Positions 1 to 8,337 of a stretch of DNA of 21,954 nucleotides are shown piece after piece (within the stretch, counting starts at the first letter, position 1; the number at the start of each line of letters is the position of its first letter). Below the pieces are notes generated by a model, which made no database searches, was not told the DNA's origin, and saw nothing but the letters and a program-made list of their open reading frames with translations. The stretch spans positions 1 to 21,954 of the forward strand of contig JBBQHM010000028.1 of the NCBI GenBank assembly GCA_038323965.1, given 5' to 3'. A program made the position numbers and the translations under genes. The DNA comes from JBBQHM01 sp038323965 (GTDB lineage Bacteria > Verrucomicrobiota > Verrucomicrobiia > Chthoniobacterales > UBA10450).

Positions 1-3000
1 CGTCTCGCCCTTCTTCACACTGGCGCCGTCTTCCTTGGCGATAACCGAACCGACCACGACGTTGTAACGCTCGAGCTCGCGGCCATCCGCGTTGTGCACG
101 CTAATTGCGCCGTTCTTGTTCAGAACGATCCACGAACCATCAAGCGCCTGCACCGTGCGCAGGTCGTTGAATTGAATCCGACCATCGTTCTTCGCCTTGA
201 TGATTGGCTGTTTGAAGGTCTGGCTCGCAGTTCCACCGATGTGGAACGTCCGCATCGTCAGCTGCGTGCCGGGTTCGCCGATCGATTGCGCGGCGATGAT
301 GCCGACTGCTTCGCCGAGTTTCACAAATTGACCGGTTGCCAGATTGCGGCCGTAGCATTTTGCGCAGACTCCGCGTCCGCATTCACAGGTGAGAACCGAG
401 CGGATTTTTAACTGCTCGACACCGATGCGTTGGATCTCGTTCGCAGTCTTCTCGTCGATGAGCTGATTTGCCTTGATGATCTTGCGCTTTTTATCGACTG
501 GATCGGCGATCGTTTCGCAACTTACGCGTCCAATGATGCGCGTCGCGAGATCGACAACTTCTTCGTCGCCTTCGTAGATGGAGCGAACGGCGATGCCATT
601 CACAGTGCCGCAATCATCTTCATTGATGATTACATCCTGCGCGGCGTCCACCAGTTTGCGGGTGAGGTAACCGGAATCCGCGGTCTTCAGAGCAGTATCG
701 GCCAGACCTTTACGCGCACCGTGCGTCGAGATGAAATATTCGAGAACGGTAAGACCTTCGCGGAAGTTCGAAGTGATCGGGCGCTCGATAATCTCGCCGG
801 AAGGTTTCGCCATCAAACCTCGCATACCTGCGAGCTGACGAACCTGCTGACGATTTCCTCGCGCACCGGAATCGACCATGAGGTAAACCGGATTGAGTTC
901 CTTGCGCCCTTCGTTGTGCTCCAGGGTCCGGAACATGACGTTCGAAATCTCGTCACCGGCGTGGGTCCAGATATCGATGATTTTATTGTAACGCTCGCCA
1001 TCCGTGATGATGCCCTTACGATACTGCTGTTCGACCGTCTTGATCTGTTTGTAAGCGTTATCGAGTTCGATCTGCTTCTCTTTCGGAATGATCATGTCCG
1101 AAATACCGATCGAAATACCGGCGCGTGTTGCTTCGGTGAAACCCATGTCCTTGAGCTTGTCGAGCGTCTCAACCGTCCCCTGCTGGCCGGCTACCTGATA
1201 ACAGCGGAAAATAATATCGCTCAACTGTTTCTTGCCCGCAGCCTTGTTAAAGAAGCCGAGTCCGTCCGGCCAGATCTGATTAAAGATCACGCGGCCGGCG
1301 GTGGTCTCGAGAATGCGAGTTTCCTGGTTACCAAAGATTGTCTCCTTGCCGAAATCCGGATTGCGGAATCGAATCCGATCGTGCGTTTTGACCTTGCCGT
1401 CGGCCATCGCGAACTCCACTTCCACCGGCTCCGAAAAAAGCGGCAGACGTGTGTCCGCGGCTGCACCAGCGGCGCGTCGAGGATTCTGCGTCAAATAATA
1501 ACAGCCAAGCGTGATGTCCTGCGACGGAGTCGTGATTGGCTTGCCGCTCGAAGGCGAGAAGATGTTGTTCGGCGCGAGCATCAGCAGACGCGCTTCCATT
1601 TGCGCTTCCACCGACAACGGAACGTGAACCGCCATCTGATCGCCATCGAAATCCGCGTTGTAAGCGGTACAGACAAGTGGATGAATGCGAATCGCCTCGC
1701 CTTCGATGAGCTGCGGCTCGAAAGCCTGAATCGAAAGACGATGCAGAGTCGGCGCACGATTCAAAAGAACCGGGTGACCCTTAGTGACTTCGTCAAGAAT
1801 GTCCCAGACCTCCGGCGTCTGGCGTTCGATCATCTTTTTCGCGCTGCGGACCGTGTGCACGTAGCCCATGTCCTTGAGTCGGCGAATGATAAATGGCTCG
1901 AACAACACGAGCGCCATTTTCTTCGGCAACCCGCACTGATGAAGTTTGAGCTCTGGTCCGATGACGATGACCGATCGCCCTGAGTAATCGACGCGCTTGC
2001 CGAGCAAGATCTGCCTGAAACGTCCGCCTTTGCCCTTGAGCATGTCGGAAAGTGATTTCAGCGGTCGATTCCCGGCGCCGGTGACAGCGCGGCCGTGACG
2101 ACCGTTATCGAACAACGCATCGACAGCTTCTTGGAGCATGCGCTTCTCGTTACGGATAATGACGTCAGGCGTCTTGAGCTGAAGAAGATTTTTGAGCCGG
2201 TTGTTCCGGTTAATGACGCGGCGATAAAGATCGTTTAGATCCGAAGTCGCGAAACGGCCGCCTTCCAGCGGAACGAGCGGACGCAGATCCGGCGGGATCA
2301 CTGGAAGAACTTCGAGCACCATCCACTCCGGACGAGCGTGCGAGCTCATGAAGCCCTGCACCAACTTGGTGCGCTTCGCCAGCTTCTTGCGAATCTGTTT
2401 ACTCTTGGTGTTCCCCATTGCCACTTCGAGCTCTTTGTTAAGCTTGTGGAGATCGATCTCGCCGAGAAGTTTTTTGACGCCTTCCGCACCCATGCCAGCG
2501 ACAAACGATTCGCCGTACTGCTCCTGTGCTTCGCGGTACTCGACCTCAGTCAAAAGCTGCGCTTTTTGCAGCGGCGTCTGGCCCGGATCGATGACGATGT
2601 AATCCTCGTAATAAATCACGCGCTCGAGTTGGCGCGCAGTCATGTCGAGCATCAAACCGAGGCGCGACGGCATGCATTTATAGAACCAGATGTGCGAGAC
2701 CGGTACCGCGAGCTCAATGTGCCCCATGCGTTCGCGGCGAACGCGCGCCAGCGTCACTTCAACGCCACAACGATCGCAGATAACGCCCTTGTGCTTGATG
2801 CGTTTGTATTTGCCGCAGGAGCATTCCCAGTCGCGGGTCGGCCCGAAAATGCGTTCGCAGAAAAGGCCGCCCTTTTCCGGCTTGAAGGTCCGGTAATTAA
2901 TCGTCTCCGGATTCTTAACTTCACCCTTACTCCACGACCGCATCGTGTCGCTGGAGGCGACGCCGATCGCGACCTGGTCAAAACCGACCGGCCGCTCTTC

Positions 3001-3033
3001 ACCCACTAACTCCCGCCAGGAATGTTCGTTCAT
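1..3033 (-). CDS. rpoC: DNA-directed RNA polymerase subunit beta' (5' part; gene runs off left edge)
   Basis: Encodes the beta' subunit that carries the catalytic magnesium site of RNA polymerase. 1011 codons are present without a stop, so the C-terminal part lies outside the window. Visible marks: the N-terminal zinc site with Cys71, Cys73, Cys86 and Cys89; the catalytic NADFDGDQMAVH motif with Asp461, Asp463 and Asp465; the second zinc site CECGRGVCAKCYG; the bridge helix/trigger-loop start ending MRTFHIGG near 215-240. After MRTFHIGG the protein does not continue with the usual DITxGLPRV sequence. It enters at least 70 residues resembling the SI3 (sandwich-barrel hybrid) insertion of E. 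coli beta'. The ATG at 3033 follows the rpoB stop by 32 bp, with an A/T-rich leader and no clear Shine-Dalgarno. Co-transcription with rpoB is expected. Recognition is certain; the SI3 assignment is a family comparison from memory. Confidence 0.98.
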   Translation of the reverse strand, partial: MNEHSWRELVGEERPVGFDQVAIGVASSDTMRSWSKGEVKNPETINYRTFKPEKGGLFCERIFGPTRDWECSCGKYKRIKHKGVICDRCGVEVTLARVRRERMGHIELAVPVSHIWFYKCMPSRLGLMLDMTARQLERVIYYEDYIVIDPGQTPLQKAQLLTEVEYREAQEQYGESFVAGMGAEGVKKLLGEIDLHKLNKELEVAMGNTKSKQIRKKLAKRTKLVQGFMSSHARPEWMVLEVLPVIPPDLRPLVPLEGGRFATSDLNDLYRRVINRNNRLKNLLQLKTPDVIIRNEKRMLQEAVDALFDNGRHGRAVTGAGNRPLKSLSDMLKGKGGRFRQILLGKRVDYSGRSVIVIGPELKLHQCGLPKKMALVLFEPFIIRRLKDMGYVHTVRSAKKMIERQTPEVWDILDEVTKGHPVLLNRAPTLHRLSIQAFEPQLIEGEAIRIHPLVCTAYNADFDGDQMAVHVPLSVEAQMEARLLMLAPNNIFSPSSGKPITTPSQDITLGCYYLTQNPRRAAGAAADTRLPLFSEPVEVEFAMADGKVKTHDRIRFRNPDFGKETIFGNQETRILETTAGRVIFNQIWPDGLGFFNKAAGKKQLSDIIFRCYQVAGQQGTVETLDKLKDMGFTEATRAGISIGISDMIIPKEKQIELDNAYKQIKTVEQQYRKGIITDGERYNKIIDIWTHAGDEISNVMFRTLEHNEGRKELNPVYLMVDSGARGNRQQVRQLAGMRGLMAKPSGEIIERPITSNFREGLTVLEYFISTHGARKGLADTALKTADSGYLTRKLVDAAQDVIINEDDCGTVNGIAVRSIYEGDEEVVDLATRIIGRVSCETIADPVDKKRKIIKANQLIDEKTANEIQRIGVEQLKIRSVLTCECGRGVCAKCYGRNLATGQFVKLGEAVGIIAAQSIGEPGTQLTMRTFHIGGTASQTFKQPIIKAKNDGRIQFNDLRTVQALDGSWIVLNKNGAISVHNADGRELERYNVVVGSVIAKEDGASVKKGET

Positions 3034-3065
3034 TTATTTAAGCTGCGATTTGAAACTGCAAATTG

Positions 3066-6000
3066 TTAAACCACGTCTTCGAGGAATGCTGCGGGCGCCT
3101 GGCCACCGACTTTGACGTCGAGACCGAGCGACTGCATTTCCTTGATCAACACGTTGAAAGATTCGGGCGTTCCCGCCTGAAGCGAGTTGTCTCCCTTTAC
3201 GATGGACTCGTAGATGCGCGTCCGACCCTGCACGTCGTCGGACTTCACCGTGAGAAGTTCCTGCAACGTATATGCCGCGCCATAAGCCTCGAGCGCCCAG
3301 ACTTCCATTTCGCCGAAACGCTGGCCGCCATACTGCGCTTTACCGCCGAGAGGCTGCTGCGTGACAAGTGAATATGGTCCGACCGCGCGCGCATGAATTT
3401 TATCGGCGACCAAGTGGCCGAGCTTCAGCATGTAGATGTAGCCGACAACGACTTCCTGATCGAACTGATCGCCCGTGCGACCGTCGAACAAGCGAGCCTT
3501 GCCGTTTTCCTGCACCCAATGGAAGCCCTCCACCTTCTTCGCTTCCTTTAAATATTCGCGGATTTTCGCTTCCGAAATTCCGTCGAACACCGGAGTCGCA
3601 ACCTTGAAACCGAGCGCCTTCGCCGCAACGCCCAAGTGCGTTTCGAGCACCTGACCAACGTTCATACGACTCGGCACGCCAAGTGGGTTCAGGCAGATTT
3701 CCACCGGAGTCCCGTCCGGCAGATACGGCATGTCTTCTTCCGGAACGATGCGGGCAACAACGCCCTTGTTTCCGTGACGGCCTGCCATCTTGTCGCCAAC
3801 CGAAAGCTTGCGCTTCGAAGCGACGAAAACCTTTACCTGCTTGATGATGCCCGGATCGACGTCGTCGCCGCTTTCCACGCGATCCATCGCGCGTTCACGT
3901 TCGAGCTCAAGCTCCGCGAACTTGTGTTCATATGAAGCGATGATCTCGCGGATCTTGTTGCGGATCGGCGAAGGATCGATCTCGATATGATCGTAAACGT
4001 TCGCCAGCTTGCGCAGCAACGTTTTGGTAATCTTGCGATTCGCCGGGATGATGATTTCGCCGGTTTGGGCGTTCACCACATCCAGCGGAATTTTCTCGCC
4101 GAGCAGAACATTCGAGAGCGAATCGGTGAGCTGTTCCGTCAGCTCGTCCTTTTTCTTCTTGTTGTCCTCGGTGATCGATTTGAGCTGCCGCTTCGTCTCG
4201 GTCGGCGTCAATTTCTCCTGCGAAATCTCGCGGCGTGAAGAAACCTTCACATCCATCACGATGCCGTAGGTGCCCGAAGGAACCGTTAGTGACGTATCCT
4301 TAACGTCGGCGGCTTTCTCGCCGAAAATCGCGCGAAGTAGACGCTCTTCCGGAGCGAGCTCCGTTTCAGATTTCGGTGTGATTTTGCCGACGAGAATGTC
4401 GCCAGGTTTTACTTCCGCACCGACCCGGACCACGCCGTCCGGTCCGAGATTCCGCAGCGCTTCTTCCGAAACGTTCGGTATGTCGCGCGTAATTTCTTCC
4501 GGCCCAAGCTTGGTATCGCGAGCGCCGATCTCGAATTCATCGATGTGAATCGACGTGTAGATGTCTTCCTTTACGACCTTCTCGGAGATCATGATGGCGT
4601 CTTCGAAGTTGTAGCCGTTCCAAGGCATGAAGGCGACGAGGACGTTACGTCCCAGCGCCAACTCACCCTGGTCCGTGTTCGGGCCGTCCGCGATGACCTG
4701 GCCCTTCTTCACGTGCTGTCCTTTTTTCACGATCGGCTTCTGGTTCACGCACGTGCCCGCATTTGAGCGCATGAATTTCCGAAGCTCGTAAACGTAGGTA
4801 TGCGATTCCGGATCGGTCTTCAGTTTCTTCCGACCTTCCGGCATGTGCCCGTCTTTCGTGACAACGATTTGATCGGCCGTCACTGACGCGACCTTGCCGC
4901 TCTCGATTGAGATCAACACCGCGTGCGAATCGCGCGCGACTTTGCCTTCCAGACCGGTGCCGACGAGGGGGGACTCGCTCACTATTAGCGGCACGCCCTG
5001 GCGTTGCATGTTCGAACCCATGAGCGCGCGGTTCGCGTCATCATGTTCGAGGAACGGAATCAATCCCGCCGCCACTGAAACAAGCTGCTTCGGCGACACG
5101 TCCATGTAGTGGACCTTTGCCGGTTCCACTTCCAGGAAGTCGCCACGATAACGGACAGAAACTTTCTCTCCCGTAAAATGCCCTTTCCCGTCAACCGGCG
5201 CGTTCGCCTGTGCGACGAGGAAATTCTCTTCACGATCACCAGTCAGGTAATCAACTTCCTCAGTCACCCGACCCTTTGTAACCTTAAGATACGGGGTCTC
5301 GATGAATCCGAATTCGTTAATACGCGCGAACGTCGACATCGAACTGATAAGACCGATGTTTGGACCTTCTGGAGTCTCAATCGGACAGATACGTCCGTAG
5401 TGCGATGGATGAACGTCGCGGACTTCGAAGCCGGCGCGATCGCGTGACAAACCACCAGGCCCGAGGGCCGAGAGACGGCGTTTATGCGTCAACTCCGCGA
5501 GCGGGTTTGTCTGATCCATGAACTGCGAGAGCTGTGAACGCCCGAAGAAATCGCGAATGACCGCGCTGAGCGCTTTCGGATTAATCAACTTCTGCGGCGT
5601 CATGCCGTCGATGTTGATGTCGAACAACGTCATGCGCTCTTTCACGAGTCGCTCGGTGCGAGCAAGACCAACGCGGCACTGATTGGCGAGCAGTTCGCCC
5701 ACCGTGCGCACGCGCCGGCTACCGAGATGATCAATGTCATCCAGCGTGCCTTCGCCACGGCGTAGATTGATCAAATATTTGATCGCGGCGATGAAATCTT
5801 TGTCCGTCAGAATCCGCTCAGTGAGATCGACCTCGATTCCAAGTTTTTGGTTGAGTTTGTAACGACCGACCCGGCCGAGATCGTATTTCTTCGGATCGAA
5901 GAAGAGACGCTTCAATAACGCCTTCGCATTCGCGACCGTCGGCGGATCGCCGGGGCGCAGTTTGCGGTAAATATCCTTTAACGCTTCTTCCTGATCGTGC

Positions 6001-6875
6001 GCCGGATCCTTGCGGAGCGCTTTCACCACGCTGTCGTCACCGGTAATATCAATGACCTTTGCGTCTTTATGACCGAGCGCCATGATCTGGCGGACAGTCG
6101 CGAGCGTGAGCGGCTCAAAGGCGCGGGCAACCGTTACCTCGCCGTCGAGAACTTCCGCGATCAACACCTTAGTCGCCAGCATCTCTTCATCGAGTTTCTC
6201 ACTCAGCTTCAGCGTCTCGATCTTATAAAATAGTTTTACGACTTCCTCGTCCGAGCCATAGCCGAGCGCGCGCAGGAAGGTCGTGGCGAGGAATTTCCGA
6301 CGCCGTTTGCGACGATCCAGATAGATATAGAGCAGGTCACTCGTATCGAATTGCACTTCGATCCACGAACCGCGATCCGGAATGATTCGGAAGCTATAGA
6401 GAACTTTACCGTTTAAGTGGATCGACGACTCAAACGCGATACCCGGCGAACGGTGAAGCTGCGAGACAACCACGCGCTCGGCGCCATTCACCACAAATGT
6501 CCCCTGCGGCGTCATGAGCGGAATTTCGCCCATGTAAACTTTCTCTTCCTTCGTCCCCTTCTCCTCGCGGAGTTGGAAAGTCACATACAATGGCGCACTG
6601 AAAGTCTGGCCTTCGCGCTGCGCTTCCAGCGAGCTTAGTTTGGGCTCGCCGATTTCGTAATGGCTGAAGTCGAGAGTCGCTTTTTCGTCGTAGCTCGCGA
6701 TCGGGAAAACTTCTTTGAAAACAGCCTGGAGGCCGCTCATTTTCCGCTTCGCAATCGGCACATCCTTCTGCAGGAAGTCGATATACGAATTGAGCTGAAC
6801 CTCGATCAGGTTCGGCGGCTCAACTCCGTCTTTGAGTTTGCCGAAGTGGATGCGTTCTACGGTGCGTTCTGACAT
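3066..6875 (-). CDS. rpoB: DNA-directed RNA polymerase subunit beta
   Basis: Complete beta subunit of 1269 residues (E. coli 1342). It forms the other half of the catalytic cleft and the rifampicin pocket. The rifampicin region begins with FFGRSQLSQFMDQTNPLAE at about residue 443. Positions equivalent to E. coli Gln513, Asp516, His526 and Ser531 are wild type, so a sensitive enzyme is predicted. HPSHYGRICPIETPEGPNIG follows, and KLSVGDKMAGRHGNKGV supplies the conserved lysines near the active site. A charged insertion of roughly 100 residues (KRQLKSITEDNKKKKDELTE onward) sits before that motif, at the place of the SI2 lineage insertion of E. coli. The start at 6875 gives the expected N-terminus. 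There is no obvious Shine-Dalgarno; two hairpins lie upstream in the 268-bp gap to rplL. rpoC follows 32 bp downstream. Confidence 0.99.
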   Translation of the reverse strand: MSERTVERIHFGKLKDGVEPPNLIEVQLNSYIDFLQKDVPIAKRKMSGLQAVFKEVFPIASYDEKATLDFSHYEIGEPKLSSLEAQREGQTFSAPLYVTFQLREEKGTKEEKVYMGEIPLMTPQGTFVVNGAERVVVSQLHRSPGIAFESSIHLNGKVLYSFRIIPDRGSWIEVQFDTSDLLYIYLDRRKRRRKFLATTFLRALGYGSDEEVVKLFYKIETLKLSEKLDEEMLATKVLIAEVLDGEVTVARAFEPLTLATVRQIMALGHKDAKVIDITGDDSVVKALRKDPAHDQEEALKDIYRKLRPGDPPTVANAKALLKRLFFDPKKYDLGRVGRYKLNQKLGIEVDLTERILTDKDFIAAIKYLINLRRGEGTLDDIDHLGSRRVRTVGELLANQCRVGLARTERLVKERMTLFDINIDGMTPQKLINPKALSAVIRDFFGRSQLSQFMDQTNPLAELTHKRRLSALGPGGLSRDRAGFEVRDVHPSHYGRICPIETPEGPNIGLISSMSTFARINEFGFIETPYLKVTKGRVTEEVDYLTGDREENFLVAQANAPVDGKGHFTGEKVSVRYRGDFLEVEPAKVHYMDVSPKQLVSVAAGLIPFLEHDDANRALMGSNMQRQGVPLIVSESPLVGTGLEGKVARDSHAVLISIESGKVASVTADQIVVTKDGHMPEGRKKLKTDPESHTYVYELRKFMRSNAGTCVNQKPIVKKGQHVKKGQVIADGPNTDQGELALGRNVLVAFMPWNGYNFEDAIMISEKVVKEDIYTSIHIDEFEIGARDTKLGPEEITRDIPNVSEEALRNLGPDGVVRVGAEVKPGDILVGKITPKSETELAPEERLLRAIFGEKAADVKDTSLTVPSGTYGIVMDVKVSSRREISQEKLTPTETKRQLKSITEDNKKKKDELTEQLTDSLSNVLLGEKIPLDVVNAQTGEIIIPANRKITKTLLRKLANVYDHIEIDPSPIRNKIREIIASYEHKFAELELERERAMDRVESGDDVDPGIIKQVKVFVASKRKLSVGDKMAGRHGNKGVVARIVPEEDMPYLPDGTPVEICLNPLGVPSRMNVGQVLETHLGVAAKALGFKVATPVFDGISEAKIREYLKEAKKVEGFHWVQENGKARLFDGRTGDQFDQEVVVGYIYMLKLGHLVADKIHARAVGPYSLVTQQPLGGKAQYGGQRFGEMEVWALEAYGAAYTLQELLTVKSDDVQGRTRIYESIVKGDNSLQAGTPESFNVLIKEMQSLGLDVKVGGQAPAAFLEDVV

Positions 6876-6898
6876 AAACTTTGGGACCTGACTGAAAA

Positions 6899-6921
6899 CC
6901 CGCCGGGACCTGCACGGCGGG
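6899..6921 (-). terminator. Terminator-like hairpin in the rpoB leader
   Basis: On the minus strand a perfect 7-bp GC stem (CCCGCCG/CGGCGGG) with a 9-nt loop is followed directly by TTTTC, the shape of a weak intrinsic terminator or attenuator. It ends only 23 bp before the rpoB ATG. The octamer CAGGTCCC occurs twice, 22 bp apart: at 6905-6912, in the hairpin loop and right arm, and at 6883-6890, just before the start codon. In E. coli an attenuator between rplL and rpoB lowers polymerase expression relative to L7/L12; a similar role here is inference. Confidence 0.5.
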
Positions 6922-7096
6922 ATTTGGAGATGCGGCTACCGCCGCGCGCGAAGACGACAAAACTGGCAGCGAAACAGCTGCGTGTCAAATTGACCGCTGC
7001 TGTGCCGTTGCCAGCCCTGAACTATTCCGTCGTGAACCGGGTTAAAAATACTCTGCGTCTATTTCTAACGAAGATATCTTGTGCCACAAACGCGGG

Positions 7097-7125
7097 CGGC
7101 GCGCAAGACAAATCCCTGCGCGCCG
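7097..7125 (-). terminator. Hairpin downstream of rplL
   Basis: A perfect 9-bp stem (CGGCGCGCA/TGCGCGCCG) with an 11-nt loop begins 18 bp after the rplL stop on the transcribed strand. No clear U-run follows, so it looks more like an attenuator, a pause site or a processing/3'-end-protecting hairpin than a full intrinsic terminator. With the second hairpin just before rpoB it makes the rplL-rpoB gap a likely point of differential expression. Confidence 0.45.
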
Positions 7126-7143
7126 TTGCGTGTGAAAATTGAT

Positions 7144-7527
7144 TTACTTGATTTCGACTTTGGCGCCGGCCGCTTCCATCTTCTTTTTGATTTCGTCGGC
7201 TTCCGCTTTCGTCACACCTTCCTTGATTGGTTTGGGAGCGCTTTCGACGAGGCCCTTCGCCTCGGCTAATCCGAGCCCCGGAACCGCTGCGCGCACTTCC
7301 TTGATGACACCAATTTTGTTGGCGCCCATGTCGGTGAGGATAACGTCAAACGTCGTCTTCTCCTCCGCCGCAGGCGCTGCCGCGCCGCCACCGCCAGCCG
7401 GAGCTGCCGCCGCGACCGGAGCCGCTGCACTGACACCCCACTTGGTTTCAAGTTCTTTAACCAACCCAGCAATCTCGAGCACGGTCAGGCCGCTGAGCTT
7501 CTCCACTAATGTATTTGTATCCGCCAT
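7144..7527 (-). CDS. rplL: 50S ribosomal protein L7/L12
   Basis: 127-residue stalk protein that recruits translational GTPases to the ribosome; present as dimers on L10. The usual layout is clear: an N-terminal dimerisation/L10-binding helix pair (residues 1-33), an Ala/Gly/Pro-rich hinge (about 34-54, with a GGGG run), and the globular C-terminal domain starting EEKTTFDVILTDMGANKIGVIK and ending KVEIK. Length matches the family. A weak AGAAGA lies 8-13 nt upstream of the ATG. It follows rplJ after 121 bp, which contain two hairpin-forming palindromes, and precedes rpoB by 268 bp. Confidence 0.98.
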   Translation of the reverse strand: MADTNTLVEKLSGLTVLEIAGLVKELETKWGVSAAAPVAAAAPAGGGGAAAPAAEEKTTFDVILTDMGANKIGVIKEVRAAVPGLGLAEAKGLVESAPKPIKEGVTKAEADEIKKKMEAAGAKVEIK

Positions 7528-7554
7528 TTTGTTTTTCTTCTGAATTTGCCGCCC

Positions 7555-7568
7555 CCGAAAGCTTTCGG
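7555..7568. repeat. 14-bp perfect palindrome in the rplJ-rplL gap
   Basis: The sequence CCGAAAGCTTTCGG is its own reverse complement and lies 27 bp upstream of the rplL start codon. As RNA it can fold into a small hairpin (5 bp stem, 4-nt loop) close to the rplL ribosome-binding region. A role in setting the L10:L12 ratio is conceivable but not shown by the sequence. Confidence 0.4.
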
Positions 7569-7618
7569 AGAATTGAGGCTAACAGCCGCCAGCCCGGACG
7601 TTGTTGTTTGGTTACTCA

Positions 7619-7638
7619 CCTCGCCAATCGCGGCGAGG
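7619..7638 (-). other. Hairpin after the rplJ stop
   Basis: A 7-bp GC-rich stem (CCTCGCC/GGCGAGG) with a 6-nt loop lies 10 bp downstream of the rplJ stop codon. No T-run follows on the minus strand, so it is not a convincing intrinsic terminator. Possible roles are mRNA processing or regulation between rplJ and rplL, where cells need about four to six L12 copies per L10. Function is inference. Confidence 0.4.
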
Positions 7639-7648
7639 CGAAAATTCG

Positions 7649-8326
7649 TTAGCCTGCAGCCTCCGGTGAAGTTGGTGCGCCTTCGGCCGATTTGTCGACT
7701 TCGCTCGCAGGGACAGCCTCGGCAGGAGTCGCGGGCTCCGGTTTTTCTGCCGCGGGTGCTGCCTCGGCGGGCGCTTCCGGTGCTGGATCCGGTTTTTTCG
7801 GCGTCTCCGCAACGGCGGGCATCGCTTCGCCCTTCGCTTTCATCAGCCGGGCAAAAGACGACGCTGGTTCGTTCAGGACCCGCACTAAACTGGTCGCCGG
7901 CGCCATGAACAATCCGAGCAGCTTCGCCAACAACACTTCGCGCGACGGAAGTTCCGCCAGCGCTTCGACGTCTTTCGTCGAGAGGATCGCCTTGTCGACG
8001 ACGCCGATCTTGAGCGCCGCTACTTTAAATTCCGCTGCAAAAGTTTTGAGGAGCTTCGCGATGGGCGCCACATCGTTCTTGCCCAGCACGATTGCCGTCT
8101 GCCCTGTTAGCTGATCGCCGACATCAGGAAAGCCTGAGGTCGACATTGCGCGCTTGAGGAAACTGTTTTTCACCACGCGCACTTCTGCGCCCGCGGGCGC
8201 GAGGCGGTTACGCAGCTCGCTGAATTGTCCCACCTTCATGCGCTGATAATCAGTCACCAGCATGAACGGCGACTTCTCGATCTTGGCGGAAAGGTCGGAA
8301 ACGATATCGGCTTTTTCGGGTCTCAT
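7649..8326 (-). CDS. rplJ: 50S ribosomal protein L10 with long Ala/Pro/Glu-rich C-terminal tail
   Basis: Base of the ribosomal stalk; binds 23S rRNA and carries L7/L12 dimers. Residues 1 to about 170 match L10: MRPEKADIVSDL at the start, FMLVTDYQRMKVGQFSELRN, VVKNSFLKRAM, GQTAIVLG, and the C-terminal L12-binding helix region around LVRVLNEPASSFARLMKAKG. The protein then continues for about 55 residues of low-complexity Ala/Pro/Glu/Lys sequence, giving 225 residues against the usual 165-175. A strong AGGAGA lies 5 nt before the ATG and overlaps the rplA stop codon, which indicates translational coupling. Because the rplA-rplJ gap is only 9 bp, there is no room for an E. coli-like L10 leader site in front of this gene. 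Confidence 0.97.
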   Translation of the reverse strand: MRPEKADIVSDLSAKIEKSPFMLVTDYQRMKVGQFSELRNRLAPAGAEVRVVKNSFLKRAMSTSGFPDVGDQLTGQTAIVLGKNDVAPIAKLLKTFAAEFKVAALKIGVVDKAILSTKDVEALAELPSREVLLAKLLGLFMAPATSLVRVLNEPASSFARLMKAKGEAMPAVAETPKKPDPAPEAPAEAAPAAEKPEPATPAEAVPASEVDKSAEGAPTSPEAAG

Positions 8327-8331
8327 GAAAT

Positions 8332-8337
8332 TCTCCT
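8332..8337 (-). promoter_or_regulatory. Ribosome binding site of rplJ overlapping the rplA stop
   Basis: AGGAGA on the minus strand, 5 nt before the rplJ ATG. The rplA TAG stop codon supplies the first bases of the element (TAGGAGA). This fixes the rplJ start and suggests that ribosomes finishing rplA reinitiate on rplJ. Confidence 0.8.

Noticed and set aside
430..1983. A 517-codon open frame on the plus strand
   Set aside because: It is antisense to rpoC in a GC-rich gene; the minus frame encodes clear RpoC motifs throughout, and the plus translation has no recognisable domain or ribosome-binding site.
6960..6988. Possible rpoB promoter with TTGACA at 6983-6988 on the minus strand
   Set aside because: The -35 is perfect, but the -10 at 17 bp spacing is CAGTTT, a poor match, and no TACTT-like element is at the right distance; not enough to call.
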